A DNA stretch of 64,000 nucleotides from JAYPHU01 sp038127535 (GCA_038127535.1 JAYPHU010000016.1:18586-82585), one strand, 5' to 3'. Counted from the first letter of the stretch, positions 8,621 through 17,876 are shown. The notes: a model not told the origin generated them from the sequence alone. Made by a program: numbers and translations.

Positions 8621-9346
8621 CTAGAGGATAAGGCCCTGCGCCGCCCGCAGGATGGCCTGGGCGTCGGCGGTAAAGTCGCCGTTGTCCCCGTGCAGCACGA
8701 GACCGTCGCGGATGTTCACGCCTGCCGCCGCCCCCTTAACGCCCTGGACGATCACCCGCTTGGCCCCCTCGCCCGCCGTTTTCGGCCACAGGGGAAAGAC
8801 CTTGAGATCGCCCGCGCCTTTTTCCAGCGCGGCGACGACCTCCCCCTGCCGGTCAAAGCGGTGGATAAAGGTGACCGTGCCGCCGGACTTTACTTGTCCC
8901 AAACAAAAGGCTACCCAGTCCGCCAGCTTCGCGTCCCCTTCGACATTGGCTTGCCGCTTTGCCGGATCGGGCGGCGGGATGGCCGTGCCGGCAGCCAGAT
9001 AGGGCGGATTGGCCATGACGTGATCGAACGGTCCACCGAGCTCCAGCGGTGAGAGAATATCGGCGGCGGCGAACCGCGCCCGATCGGAGAGCCCGCTCAA
9101 ACCCGCGCCCTCCCCGGCCAATCCGATCAAATCCGCCAGCACATCGATGCCCGCGACCTGTACGCCGTCGACCCGCGACGCCAAACACAAAGCCGCCGCG
9201 CCGACGCCGCAGCCGGCGTCCAACACCCGGTCCCCGCTGTTGGCCGGAACGGCGGCGGCGAGAAATACCGGGTCAATGGCCGCGCGGTAGCCAGCATCGG
9301 GCTGGCGCAACACCACGCTTCCGTCCAGCAGCCGGTCTTCACTCAT
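8621..9346 (-). CDS. TrmN6-like tRNA1(Val) (adenine-37-N6) methyltransferase
   Basis: A 241-residue N6-adenine methyltransferase. The SAM motif DAGCGVGAAAL lies at residues 43-53 and the catalytic NPPY at 113-116, in MANPPYLAAG. The opening LLDGSVVLRQPDAGYRAAID matches the YfiC/TrmN6 group that modifies A37 of tRNA1(Val). The NPPY motif alone cannot exclude another RNA or protein-glutamine target. Its start overlaps the end of the DUF2007 gene by 8 bp, so the two are probably cotranscribed. Confidence 0.8.
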   Translation of the reverse strand: MSEDRLLDGSVVLRQPDAGYRAAIDPVFLAAAVPANSGDRVLDAGCGVGAAALCLASRVDGVQVAGIDVLADLIGLAGEGAGLSGLSDRARFAAADILSPLELGGPFDHVMANPPYLAAGTAIPPPDPAKRQANVEGDAKLADWVAFCLGQVKSGGTVTFIHRFDRQGEVVAALEKGAGDLKVFPLWPKTAGEGAKRVIVQGVKGAAAGVNIRDGLVLHGDNGDFTADAQAILRAAQGLIL

Positions 9347-9572
9347 CGAACAGGCTTAGCCCTTCGACCTCGGTTTGGGCTTCGGTGAGCACCCGGACGG
9401 CTTGCCCGTGATCGTCATCGTCCACCATCACCCGGCGCGGGATAGCGTTGGCGCTGCCTTCCAGGATGCTCATCTGGGTGTCCAGGACGAACGGTTCGAT
9501 GCCGGCCTCGCCCAGCACGGCGCGCACCCAGGACAGGAGAACCGGATCATTGGTTTTCAGAAGCTCTTTCAC
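9339..9572 (-). CDS. DUF2007 small protein
   Basis: A 77-residue protein of the DUF2007 ('putative signal transducing protein') family. It opens MKELLKTNDPVLLSWVRAVL, followed by GEAGIEPFVLDTQMS, and ends with an acidic stretch DDDDHGQAVRVLTEA, as in alphaproteobacterial homologues. No catalytic residues can be named. It overlaps the TrmN6-like gene by 8 bp and is divergent from the polyprenyl synthase gene, an arrangement I recall as common in this class. Confidence 0.8.
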   Translation of the reverse strand: MKELLKTNDPVLLSWVRAVLGEAGIEPFVLDTQMSILEGSANAIPRRVMVDDDDHGQAVRVLTEAQTEVEGLSLFDE

Positions 9573-9645
9573 ACAATCGCCCCGAGGTTTTCACAATCCG
9601 GTCATGCGGGTTTTCCCACCTTGACCGGGCCGGAGTTCGGCACCT

Positions 9646-10737
9646 ATGCTCCGGGTTGACACGGCGGGCGTCAAGTTGAATAAGCCTGTCGTTGCAGCAA
9701 GGCCTGAAAAGGAACATCCCTTGGGAGTCGTCGTAAATCTCGACAGTGGCCAAGAACCGGGACCATCCCTGGACGCCCTGTCAGCCCTCACCGAACAAGA
9801 CCTGAAGGACGTGAACGAGCTCATCGTTCGCTCGATGGACAGCCCGGTGGCGCTGATCCCGCAACTGGCCGGTCACATTGTGGCAGCCGGCGGCAAGCGC
9901 ATCCGGCCGATGATGACCCTGGCCTCGGCCCGGCTCTGCGGCTACGAGGGCGACCGGCATAAGGGCCTGGCCGCCTGCGTCGAGTTCATTCACACTGCAA
10001 CCCTACTCCATGACGATGTTGTGGACGAGAGCGATCTGCGCCGGGGCCTGGCCTCCGCCAATGCGGTCTGGGGAAATCAGGCCAGCGTGCTGGTCGGCGA
10101 TTTCCTGTTCAGCCGCGCCTTCGAACTGATGGTCGCGGACGGGTCCTTGCCGGTTCTCGCGGTGCTCTCCAAGGCCTCGTCGGTGATCGCAGAGGGCGAG
10201 GTGCTCCAGCTCATCACCAGCAATGACACGGAAACCGGAGAGACCGCGTACCTGGAGGTCATCCGCTCCAAGACCGCACAATTGTTCTCCGCCGCCTGCC
10301 GCATCGGCGCGCTGGTGGCTGACCGGCCCAAGGTGGAAGAAGACGCGCTGGAAACCTTCGGCATGAACCTGGGCATCACGTTTCAGCTCATCGACGATGT
10401 ACTCGACTATTCCGCCAAGCAGGCGACCCTGGGCAAGGCCGTGGGCGATGATTTCCGCGACGGCAAGATCACCCTGCCGGTAATCCTGGCTTTCCGCCGG
10501 GGAGATGACGAGGAACGCACCTTCTGGCGGCGCAGCCTGGAAGACCTGAACCAGAACGAGGGTGATCTGGAACACGCGATCGAGTTGATGACCAAGCACG
10601 GCGCGCTAGATGACGCGGTGGAGCGGGCCAGGCACTACGGCGCCATCGCCCGGGACGCCATCGGCATCTTCGACGACTGCCCGGAAAAAGCGGCGCTGAT
10701 CGATGCCGTCGATTTTTGCATCCACCGGGCGTATTAA
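9646..10737 (+). CDS. ispB: Long-chain polyprenyl diphosphate synthase (octaprenyl/decaprenyl)
   Basis: Trans-prenyltransferase that adds IPP units to an allylic diphosphate, giving the side chain of ubiquinone. With the first ATG the protein has 363 residues. The first Asp-rich motif is DDVVD at 123-127 and the second is DDVLD at 250-254; GGKRIRPMM binds IPP. Two starts are possible: the ATG at 9646 (GGAG about 10 bp upstream), and a TTG at 9721 preceded by AAAAGGA, which gives 338 residues, the commoner family length. The chain-length residue cannot be read reliably, so octa- versus decaprenyl is left open. Confidence 0.92.
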   Translation: MLRVDTAGVKLNKPVVAARPEKEHPLGVVVNLDSGQEPGPSLDALSALTEQDLKDVNELIVRSMDSPVALIPQLAGHIVAAGGKRIRPMMTLASARLCGYEGDRHKGLAACVEFIHTATLLHDDVVDESDLRRGLASANAVWGNQASVLVGDFLFSRAFELMVADGSLPVLAVLSKASSVIAEGEVLQLITSNDTETGETAYLEVIRSKTAQLFSAACRIGALVADRPKVEEDALETFGMNLGITFQLIDDVLDYSAKQATLGKAVGDDFRDGKITLPVILAFRRGDDEERTFWRRSLEDLNQNEGDLEHAIELMTKHGALDDAVERARHYGAIARDAIGIFDDCPEKAALIDAVDFCIHRAY

Positions 10738-10813
10738 GTCCAATCCAATTTAGGGAGTGACAGCCCTCTTGCCGGGGAACGGCGGGGGCGCTATAACGCC
10801 GCCTCCTAAGAGT

Positions 10814-10890
10814 CGGGGAGTGGCGCAGCCTGGTAGCGCACATCGTTCGGGACGATGGGGTCGGAGGTTCGAATCCTCTCTCCCCGACCA
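10814..10890 (+). tRNA. tRNA-Pro (anticodon CGG)
   Basis: A 77-nt cloverleaf. The 5' acceptor strand CGGGGAG pairs with CTCCCCG before the encoded ACCA end. The anticodon stem CATCG/CGATG encloses the loop TTCGGGA, giving anticodon CGG (proline). The T arm contains GGTTCGAATCC. It lies between the polyprenyl synthase gene and a decayed TPR-sulfotransferase gene. A tRNA next to decayed genes is a common place for integration, but no attachment-site duplication was found. Confidence 0.96.
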
Positions 10891-10977
10891 ATTTGCTATC
10901 ACATCGCCTTCGTCAATCCAGCGCACACGATTATTGTGTCGCGGAGGAATCAGTTTACCTTCCGCTCTGGATGAGCC

Positions 10978-12487
10978 ATGCAGAGTAAATTCGAAAAATA
11001 TCTGGACCGGGGCCTGGAATTGCAGCGGGCCAACGACCTCGCAGGCGCGGAGAAACAGTACCCGCGGGCGCTGAAGCTGGAGAAGCGCCACCCGGAGGTT
11101 CTGCACCGGCTGGGCACGGTTAATGTGCAGATGCGCCGCTATCCGGAGGCGGTCACCCATTTCGGGCGCGCCATCGCGGCCGAACCCCGCGCACTGCCCA
11201 GCCTGCACAATCTGGCGATTGTCTATCAGGGCTTGGGCCGGGATGACGACGCCATCGCGGCCCATCAAAAAATCCTCACCCTGCAGCCGAACTCGGCCTA
11301 GACCTAGGGCCATCTGGCCCGGCTTTATGAGGAACGAAACCTGGTCGACGAGGCGCAGGAGTATGTGGCCACCGGGCTCACGCTCGACGGGTTCAACCAC
11401 ATGCTGAACCTGATCGCCGTCCTCCTGGACCGCCGCGCCAAACGCTATGAGGACGGGCTTAGCCGGCTTGCTCAGATAGTTGAGCCCATCGACCGGACCA
11501 GGCCGCTACGCAAAAAATTTCTGTTCGAACAGGGCCGGGCTGGAGCTCACCGGGGATTATCCGGGCGCGTTCCAGGCCTTTACCTCGGCCAATAAAATCT
11601 CCGCCTGCTCCGCCATGGCCAGCACCACCGAAGGCGCAGATTACGCCGCCCACATCGACGCTATCCAGGCGGCCTTCACCGCCGACGTCATCGCCGAATG
11701 AGAACCTCGGTCGCCGGACTATACCGGCCAGAACCTGTTATTTCTGTTGGGTTTTCCCCGGTCGGGCACCACTCTGTTGGACAATATCCTGGCCAGCCAT
11801 CACAAGGTGACGACGCTGAGCGAGCTGCCGGCCGTGCAGACCATGATCGACACCCTGCACGGGCTGCCGGGCGGCTATCCGGACTGCCTGGCGGAAATCA
11901 ACGAAACACAGATCGCCGCCGCGCAGAAAGCCTATTTCGATGCGTTGGCGGAGGAAAACATTCCGGACGGTGTGCTGATCGTCGACAAGCTGCCGTTGAA
12001 CCTGATTTACGGCGCGGCGCTCGCCCGAGTTTTTCCCGACGCCAAATACATCCTGGCGCTCCGCCATCCGTGCGACGCGTGTCTTTCCTGACTGATGCAG
12101 GATTTTGAGCCCAACGATGCGATAGCCAATTTCTTCACCATCGACGAGACGGTAGAGCTCTATGAGAACGTGATGAGGCTCTGGCTCCACTATCAGGAAA
12201 TCTTGCCCCTGCAGGTGCATCGCAACCGCTATGAGGACGTAGTCGCCGACTTCGATCCGACTGTCAAATCCCTACTGGATTTCTTAGGTCTCGACTGGGT
12301 GGACGAGGTGAAGCAGTTCGACAAGCCTGAGCGGGACCGCCGCCATATCCGCACGCCCAGCTATGATCAGGTCTCCCGGCCGATCTACACCGAAGCGCGC
12401 TATCGCTGGACCCGCTACGAGGATCAGCTCGAAAGCGCCGCCGCCCGGCTCAAACCGTTTATCGAGGAATTCGGCTACGAGAGCTAA
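10978..12487 (+). pseudogene. Degraded TPR-sulfotransferase gene
   Basis: One protein can be followed across two frames. It runs from N-terminal TPR units (about residues 1-140: YLDRGLELQRANDLAGAEKQ, HPEVLHRLGTVNV, SLHNLAIVYQGLGRDDDAI) into a sulfotransferase domain with the PAPS phosphate loop GFPRSGTTLLDN, then HPCDACLS and a C-terminus ending FIEEFGYES. Five lesions break it: TAG at 11299-11301, TAG at 11305-11307, a one-base deletion near 11540, TGA at 11699-11701 and TGA at 12089-12091. Homologous sequence continues cleanly through each lesion, so these are substitutions in a dead gene rather than a domain boundary. The last TGA sits where family members usually have Cys. Confidence 0.88.
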
Positions 12488-12497
12488 AAGCCGGGGC

Positions 12498-13343
12498 TTA
12501 TTCGTCCCGGATGCCGTTGAACAGCGTGCCGACCCCGGGGATGTCCACTTCCAGCACTTCACCGGCGCTGAGCCATTTGGGATCATCCGCGCCGGCGATC
12601 GTGCCGCCGGGACTGCCGGTGGCGATCATGTCGCCCGGCTGCAGGGTGAGGAAGCTCGACGCGTGGGCGATAATCGCCGGGATGTCGTAGATCATTAAAT
12701 CCGTGCCGCCGTCCTGCACCACCTCGCCGTTGCGCCGGGTGGTGATGTGCAGCTTGGTCGGATCGCCGACTTCGTCCGCGGCGACAATCCACGGGCCCAG
12801 CCCGCCGCAGCGGTCGAAATTCTTGGTGGCGAAATTTTGCGTGCCCGCCCGCTCCCACTTCCGGGGACTGCCCTCGTTCATAATCGTGTAGCCCATGACG
12901 TGATCGTAGGCGTCTTCCGGCGCGATGTGGCGGCCGCCGGTGCCGATCACGGCCACCAGTTCGCCCTCGTAATCCAGCCGCTCGCAGACTTTGGGGACCA
13001 GCATCTCCTGGCCGTGCGGAGCGAAACTGTGGGCCAGCCGGGCGAAGATGTTGGGATAGTCGAGCTTTCCCTGATGGATCACCTCGTGATAGGCGCGATA
13101 GTTGCGTCCGGCGCAGAGAAACTTGTCGGCGTTGGGGATCGGCAGATCGAACTCGATCTCGGTCAGTTGATGATCCGGTGTCTCGCCGGCCGCATCCTGC
13201 AGCTTGGCGAGCGCGCCGGCGGCAATGGCGTCTTTCAGCGTGGGATAGTCCGCGCCGAACCGCGCGTTCAGATCGACCACGCCGGCGTCGGTCGCCACAC
13301 CGTATTTGGCTTCGCCGTTGATCTTATAGGAGAGAAGTTTCAT
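12498..13343 (-). CDS. Fumarylacetoacetate hydrolase (FAH) family protein
   Basis: A 281-residue FAH-fold enzyme that likely cleaves or hydrates a dicarbonyl acid with a divalent metal. Visible: the family N-terminus MKLLSYKINGEAKYGVATD, LCAGRNYRAYHEV, metal-binding Glu126 and Glu128 in LDYEGELVAVIG, and GDMIATGSPGGTIAG near the end. The usual NDxSxRD loop reads MNEGSPRKW, with Glu for Asp, a variant seen in part of the family. The ATG at 13343 is chosen because the frame upstream overlaps the VOC gene. It begins 5 bp after that gene, so a two-gene catabolic operon (ring cleavage, then hydrolysis) is likely. Confidence 0.88.
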   Translation of the reverse strand: MKLLSYKINGEAKYGVATDAGVVDLNARFGADYPTLKDAIAAGALAKLQDAAGETPDHQLTEIEFDLPIPNADKFLCAGRNYRAYHEVIHQGKLDYPNIFARLAHSFAPHGQEMLVPKVCERLDYEGELVAVIGTGGRHIAPEDAYDHVMGYTIMNEGSPRKWERAGTQNFATKNFDRCGGLGPWIVAADEVGDPTKLHITTRRNGEVVQDGGTDLMIYDIPAIIAHASSFLTLQPGDMIATGSPGGTIAGADDPKWLSAGEVLEVDIPGVGTLFNGIRDE

Positions 13344-13348
13344 GACAA

Positions 13349-14281
13349 CTAGGCCTCCTCCACCTGCCGTTGCAGCCCGGCGAACCGGTCCAGCCCCTCT
13401 TCCAGGGACCATTCGGCAAAGGCCCCGTCGGACGGCACGATCTCCCGGGGGACCCAGGCCTTGGTCACCCGGTCCGTGTCGAACCCGTATTCCGCCGCGC
13501 CGCCGCACGGATTGCGGAAGTACCAGTAATAAGCCGAGGTGACATTGTGCCGGCCCGGCCCCAAATGGGTGTTCCAGCCGAGTTCCTTCATGCGGAGCCC
13601 GCCGCCGAACACCTCATGGATGTCGCGGAGCTCAAACGCTGTGTGATGGAAACCCATCTGGCCCGGCAGTTTGAACATAAACAGATTGTGGTGGTCGTTG
13701 GCCCCGCCGCAGCGCAGAAAGGCGCCCCGCTCCACATAAGCGTCGGTCAGCAGGAAACCCAGCCGGTCCATATAGAATTTCGGCGTGCCCTCGATATCCT
13801 GAATATGAAAGACGGCGTGGACCAGGTTCTGCGGCGTCGCCCGGTCATAGAAGACGGCGGGTTCGTCAACCCGCTCTACCCGGCCCGGCGCGTTGTATTT
13901 GGACTCCCGCTGCGGCAGTTCCTGCATGTGCGCCACCCGGAATCCCATGCCATAACCTTCCGGATCCAAGGCGTGGACCGTGCCGTCGTCATCCACGGTG
14001 ACGTCGCGGTCCTTGGCGAGTTCGGCGGCAATATCGCCGACAACGCCCTGATCGGCGGCGGCCCAGACGGTTTCGCGGACGGTGGAGCCTTCCACCACCG
14101 GCGGCGGCAGGCTCGGGTCATCAATCGGGCGGATTTCCACCTGAGACTTGTCGACAGTCTCGAAGATATTGCTGTTGGGCGCGTCGGCGATCTGGGTCAG
14201 GCCCCAGTCCAGCCAGAACTTTTTGCAGAGCGCCATATCCTCGACGCCGAATACCAGTTTATCGATTCCGATGAGGTTCAT
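13349..14281 (-). CDS. Two-domain VOC protein, probable extradiol dioxygenase
   Basis: A 310-residue protein with two VOC domains, in the size range of catechol/2,3-dihydroxybiphenyl dioxygenases. In the C-terminal domain the expected 2-His-1-Glu iron ligands can be placed: His155 (or 159) in LVHAVFHIQD, His212/213 in GFHHTAFELRD, and Glu264 in GGAAEYGFD. That supports a ring-cleaving, Fe(II)-dependent role. The ATG at 14281 is better placed behind TTAGGG than the ATG at 14287. Its stop is 5 bp from the start of the FAH-family gene. Which aromatic substrate is used cannot be told. Confidence 0.78.
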   Translation of the reverse strand: MNLIGIDKLVFGVEDMALCKKFWLDWGLTQIADAPNSNIFETVDKSQVEIRPIDDPSLPPPVVEGSTVRETVWAAADQGVVGDIAAELAKDRDVTVDDDGTVHALDPEGYGMGFRVAHMQELPQRESKYNAPGRVERVDEPAVFYDRATPQNLVHAVFHIQDIEGTPKFYMDRLGFLLTDAYVERGAFLRCGGANDHHNLFMFKLPGQMGFHHTAFELRDIHEVFGGGLRMKELGWNTHLGPGRHNVTSAYYWYFRNPCGGAAEYGFDTDRVTKAWVPREIVPSDGAFAEWSLEEGLDRFAGLQRQVEEA

Positions 14282-14441
14282 GAGCATCCCTAAGAAAGAA
14301 ATCGTTATATTTGATACTGACTCATAGCCCCAGCCACAACCACAGCTTTTGCAGTTCGTCTCAAATTCGACCCTGCCCGCTAGAGATTCCCTCATTGACC
14401 GGGACCTCAGTCCCTGGATAATCGCGCCCGGAGGTACATCC

Positions 14442-15530
14442 ATGCGTGGATTCTTGGTGGGCGGCGTGCTTGGGCTGATTTTGGGGGTGATCCTGGCGGT
14501 GACCGGCCCTGCGGGACGCGCCCCGATCCCGGTCGAAGCTGAAACCAAAACAGAAAAAGACATGGAACCGCAGAAATGGCGGCTGGTCAGCGCCTTTTCG
14601 GCGGAAGACTTCCATACGGCCGGCGTGGCGGAACTCTTGTCCAACCGGCTGTCCCTGGTTACCGATAAAAAGCTCACGCTGGAACTCCACGGGGGCGGCG
14701 CGATCGTCCCGTCCCTGGAAGTCTTTGACGCCGTCGCCTCCGGCACCGTAGAAGCCGGCTTATCCAGCCCCGCCTACTGGGGCGGCAAAGCCAGCGAGCT
14801 GGAGCTGTTCGGCGGCATTCCTTTTGGTCCCGATGTCGTCGAATTTCTCGCCTGGTTCGAAACCGGCGGCGGCAACCGGCTATTCCGCGCCGCTTACCGG
14901 CCGCACAACATCCACGCCATTCTCTGCGGAATATCCGGCCCCACTGGCGGAGGCTGGTACGAAACGGATATACAGGAGTTCACGGACCTAAAAGGTAAAA
15001 CCATTGCCGCCGTGGGCCTCACCGCCAAGGTTGTAGAACGGCTCGGCGCCAAACCCGTCCAGCTCGCCAGTCAGGACATTTTCCCGGCACTCAAGCGGGG
15101 TGACATTTCCGGCGCAACCTTCCCTATTCCGCACCTTGATCAAAGTGAGGGCCTGCCCAAGAACGCAAAGCATTTTTATTTCCCGGGATGGTCTCAGCCG
15201 TTCAGCACACTGGATCTTCTGATCAATCTCAATAAATGGAACGCGCTGCCTGCGGAAACTCGAGGTGAGATCGAACAGGCCTGCTACATGGCGGTGCTCG
15301 ACAGCCTCGCCCAAAGCGAAGGCCGCCGGTTTGCCATTCTCAAATTTCTTGTGAAGAAGGGGGTCGTGGTTCAACGCTGGCCAAGCAATATCATCGACGC
15401 CCTTCGGTCAGCCTGGCAAAAGGAGCGCCGGCGCCTATCGGCTAATGACAAGGCGTTCGCGAGAACGTGGCGGTCCCTGGCTAAATTTAGGGAAGATTAT
15501 GCCATTTGGCGGGAACTCGGGTATCTTTGA
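14442..15530 (+). CDS. TRAP transporter solute-binding protein, DctP family (orphan)
   Basis: A 362-residue exported binding protein. The ATG at 14442 follows a good GGAGGT and gives a hydrophobic leader (FLVGGVLGLILGVILAV); the ORF extending further upstream lacks such support. DctP-like stretches are WRLVSAFSAEDFHTAGVAEL, ELHGGGAIVPSLEVFDAV, SGTVEAGLSSPAYWGGKAS and FTDLKGKTIAAVGLTAKVVE. In most relatives that last segment reads like LKGLKMRIPG, with an Arg binding the ligand carboxylate. Here the Arg position appears to be Ala, so the ligand may differ. No DctQ or DctM membrane gene is adjacent. Confidence 0.85.
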   Translation: MRGFLVGGVLGLILGVILAVTGPAGRAPIPVEAETKTEKDMEPQKWRLVSAFSAEDFHTAGVAELLSNRLSLVTDKKLTLELHGGGAIVPSLEVFDAVASGTVEAGLSSPAYWGGKASELELFGGIPFGPDVVEFLAWFETGGGNRLFRAAYRPHNIHAILCGISGPTGGGWYETDIQEFTDLKGKTIAAVGLTAKVVERLGAKPVQLASQDIFPALKRGDISGATFPIPHLDQSEGLPKNAKHFYFPGWSQPFSTLDLLINLNKWNALPAETRGEIEQACYMAVLDSLAQSEGRRFAILKFLVKKGVVVQRWPSNIIDALRSAWQKERRRLSANDKAFARTWRSLAKFREDYAIWRELGYL

Positions 15531-15656
15531 GCCAAACACGGGATCGTGGTTTGATCGTGAACAGTTGCCAAATTTAGAACACATTGTTAGACGATACGCG
15601 TTGCTCGGTCGCAAGAACCGGCATCTCGAATGGAGCATTCAACTGGAGAAGAAAAA

Positions 15657-16046
15657 ATGTTGCGTAAGACTGTAATCACGACGGGCCTGCTGCTGTCCGC
15701 CCTGGCGCTGGCCACACCGGCATCCGCCGCCGGCGATGCCGTCAAGGGCAAAAAAGCGTTTAACAAGTGTAAGGCCTGCCACACGGTCAAGGCCGGAAAA
15801 CACAAAACCGGACCTTCCCTCGCCGGCGTGGTTGGCCGCAAAGCGGGTACGGCTGAGGGCTTTACCCGCTATAGGGGCCTGAAAGGCGCCGATTGGACCT
15901 GGGATGACGCCACGCTGGACGCCTATCTGAACGATCCGAAGAAATTCACAAAGGCGAAAACCGGCAAGAATTCCGCGATGGCCCTCAAAACAAGAAAGAA
16001 GTCCACACGGGCCGACCTGATCGCCTATTTAAAAACTCTCAAATAA
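15657..16046 (+). CDS. Class I c-type cytochrome (periplasmic)
   Basis: A 129-residue cytochrome c. A signal peptide (MLRKTVITTGLLLSALALA, cleavage after ASA near residue 24) is followed by the heme site CKACH at residues 38-42, and Met108 in KNSAMALKT is the likely sixth ligand. It resembles short c2/c552-type electron carriers. The ATG at 15657 lies behind GGAGAAG. It is flanked by two orphan TRAP-type binding protein genes with no obvious partner, so its electron donor and acceptor are unknown. A 7-bp inverted repeat (16047-16053 with 16079-16085) follows the stop and might end transcription, though no T-run is present. Confidence 0.93.
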   Translation: MLRKTVITTGLLLSALALATPASAAGDAVKGKKAFNKCKACHTVKAGKHKTGPSLAGVVGRKAGTAEGFTRYRGLKGADWTWDDATLDAYLNDPKKFTKAKTGKNSAMALKTRKKSTRADLIAYLKTLK

Positions 16047-16181
16047 GCCGGCCACAGCCGAAGGAGACAGTTTCAAAGGGCCGGCGCCGCAAGGACCGGT
16101 CCTTTCGCTTGCCGACTAAAGCAGCTTTTTCTCCTTAAAGTTTTTCGCCGCGCCGGAATTGATCGGTGCGGAAAGGCCGTT

Positions 16182-17114
16182 TTAGACCATCTTCTCTCTG
16201 GCAAGACGCCTAAAGGCGGGATGCAGCTTCCGGAAGGCGGACAAGTTGTTCATTACCGATTGGGTGACTTGGTAAACAATCCGCGCGTCGATCTTGGCCG
16301 ATGTTACCAAAGTAGCTACCACGCCAAACGTGGTGACATGCTTGACTGTCGTTTTATAGGTGCCCTGTGGAATGGTCGCAAACGCGTGGTACGGATATTT
16401 CGCGACCAGTACTTTCTCGACATCACTGTTCAGATCAATAATTTGGGCGCCGCAATTATCGGTCGCGATGCCCACCCCAATGTTGGGAACGCCGACGGTA
16501 TACCCGTAGGCGTCAAACTTGCATTCGCATAAGGCCTTGGATTGACCAGTCGAGGTGTACTGGGTCACCTGTGCGAAATCCTTCACCGTCTTACCATGTG
16601 CGCGCATGAGCTCTTCCATGGTGCCGCGGTGTTCTGAGCCAGGGTCACCAATGTTAACGCGCTTGCCCTTCAGATCGGACCACCGGCGAATATTAGAGCC
16701 CAGCCGCACGATAAGCTGGAACGGCTCGGCGTGGATAGAGAAAACGGACCGCAGATTGCCGAACTTCTTACCCTTGAATTTGCTGGTGCCGTTGTAGGCA
16801 TGGTACTGCCAATCCGATTGGGCAATACCGAAATCGATCACGCCTTCCCGGATTTTCTCGAGATTTAATATGGAGCCGTCGGTTGACGGGGCGGAGCAGC
16901 GTAAACCCACCATCTGGCCCTTACTCTTGACCGGCTTGACCTTGGCGTTCACCGCCTTGCAAATAGAATTACCGGCGGCAAAGTAAACGCCGGTGGGCCC
17001 GCCCGTACCAATCTGGATGACCCGCTATTTTTGGGCATCAGCCGTTCCACCGCCGGCCAATAGAATGGCCGTTGATAAGCTAAGCCCCAAAGCGAAATTT
17101 CCGGAAAGTTTCAT
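16182..17114 (-). pseudogene. TAXI-family TRAP solute receptor interrupted by an amber codon
   Basis: Reading from the ATG at 17114, which has AAGGAG upstream, gives a signal peptide (MKLSGNFALGLSLSTAILLA ... ADAQK). Codon 30 (17027-17025) is TAG. The frame then continues without further damage for about 280 codons as a normal TAXI receptor: RVIQIGTGGPTGVYFAAGNS, LEKIREGVIDFGIAQSDWQ, KGKRVNIGDPGSEHRGTMEE, TVGVPNIGVGIATDNCGA. Full length would be about 310 residues. A single nonsense change right after the secretion signal means no exported receptor unless it is read through. No permease gene is adjacent. Confidence 0.87.
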
Positions 17115-17330
17115 GGCGTAAGGCTCCTTTTTTCTCGAACGGATGATCAGTCCAGACAAAACATTTTCCACCTCAGTTTCAGCGTAAACCAGCATAAACC
17201 AGTACGAAAAGGGAATTCCCGGGACGGCCTGATCCGGAAAAGTCCAGGACGGCCCCGAGATTGCCCGCCTAGATACAAGAAGTTAGGATGCGACGCTAAT
17301 TCGAGGGACCATCAAAAGGCTTTAATCTCC

Positions 17331-17846
17331 ATGGACATCAAAGACCATATTCGTAGCATTCCCGATTTTCCGAAACCCGGAATCCTGTTCTATGACATTT
17401 CCACGCTCTGCGCTCATCCGGACGCCTGGCAGGTTACTATGGGGCGACTGGCCAAGATTATCAGCCGGCATCAGCCGGACGTGCTGGCCGGGATCGAGTC
17501 TCGGGGCTTCCTGGTAGCCGCGCCGCTGGCGCTGAAACTGGGGCTGGGATTCATCATGGCGCGCAAACAGGGTAAGCTCCCCGGTGAGACGGTCGCCCAC
17601 GAGTACGATCTGGAGTACGGCACGGACACAATCGAAATTCAGGCCGACGCCATTGAGCCGGGTCAACGAGTGGTCATTTTGGATGACCTTTTGGCCACCG
17701 GCGGCACTTTAAACGCGGCTGTGGAACTGTTCAAAAAAGTCGGTGCCGAAGTCGTCGGCAGCGCCTGCATCGTGGAACTGGGCTTCCTGAATGGCCGGGA
17801 CAAACTTGATATCCCGTGCGACACGCTGGTCACCTACGACGAATAG
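17331..17846 (+). CDS. apt: Adenine phosphoribosyltransferase
   Basis: Salvages adenine to AMP using PRPP. It is 171 residues, the usual length. The N-terminus MDIKDHIRSIPDFPKPGILF and GIESRGFLVAAPLAL are typical. The PRPP loop is VVILDDLLATGGTL, and RKQGKLPGETV contacts the phosphate. It lies 30 bp upstream of a MetE-like gene on the same strand, with a ribosome site GAGAGGAG for that gene in the gap, so the two may share a transcript. A link between adenine salvage and methyl-group metabolism is possible but not shown. Confidence 0.96.
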   Translation: MDIKDHIRSIPDFPKPGILFYDISTLCAHPDAWQVTMGRLAKIISRHQPDVLAGIESRGFLVAAPLALKLGLGFIMARKQGKLPGETVAHEYDLEYGTDTIEIQADAIEPGQRVVILDDLLATGGTLNAAVELFKKVGAEVVGSACIVELGFLNGRDKLDIPCDTLVTYDE

Positions 17847-17876
17847 GCGCCCACAAAATAGAGAGAGGAGATCACC

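Noticed and set aside
10811..10900. tRNA-Pro as an integration site for the decayed region behind it
   Set aside because: No integrase gene and no direct repeat of the tRNA 3' end was found downstream.
12080..12100. TGA at a Cys position in the sulfotransferase, possible selenocysteine
   Set aside because: The same gene has four further lesions, including amber codons and a frameshift, and sulfotransferases do not use selenocysteine.
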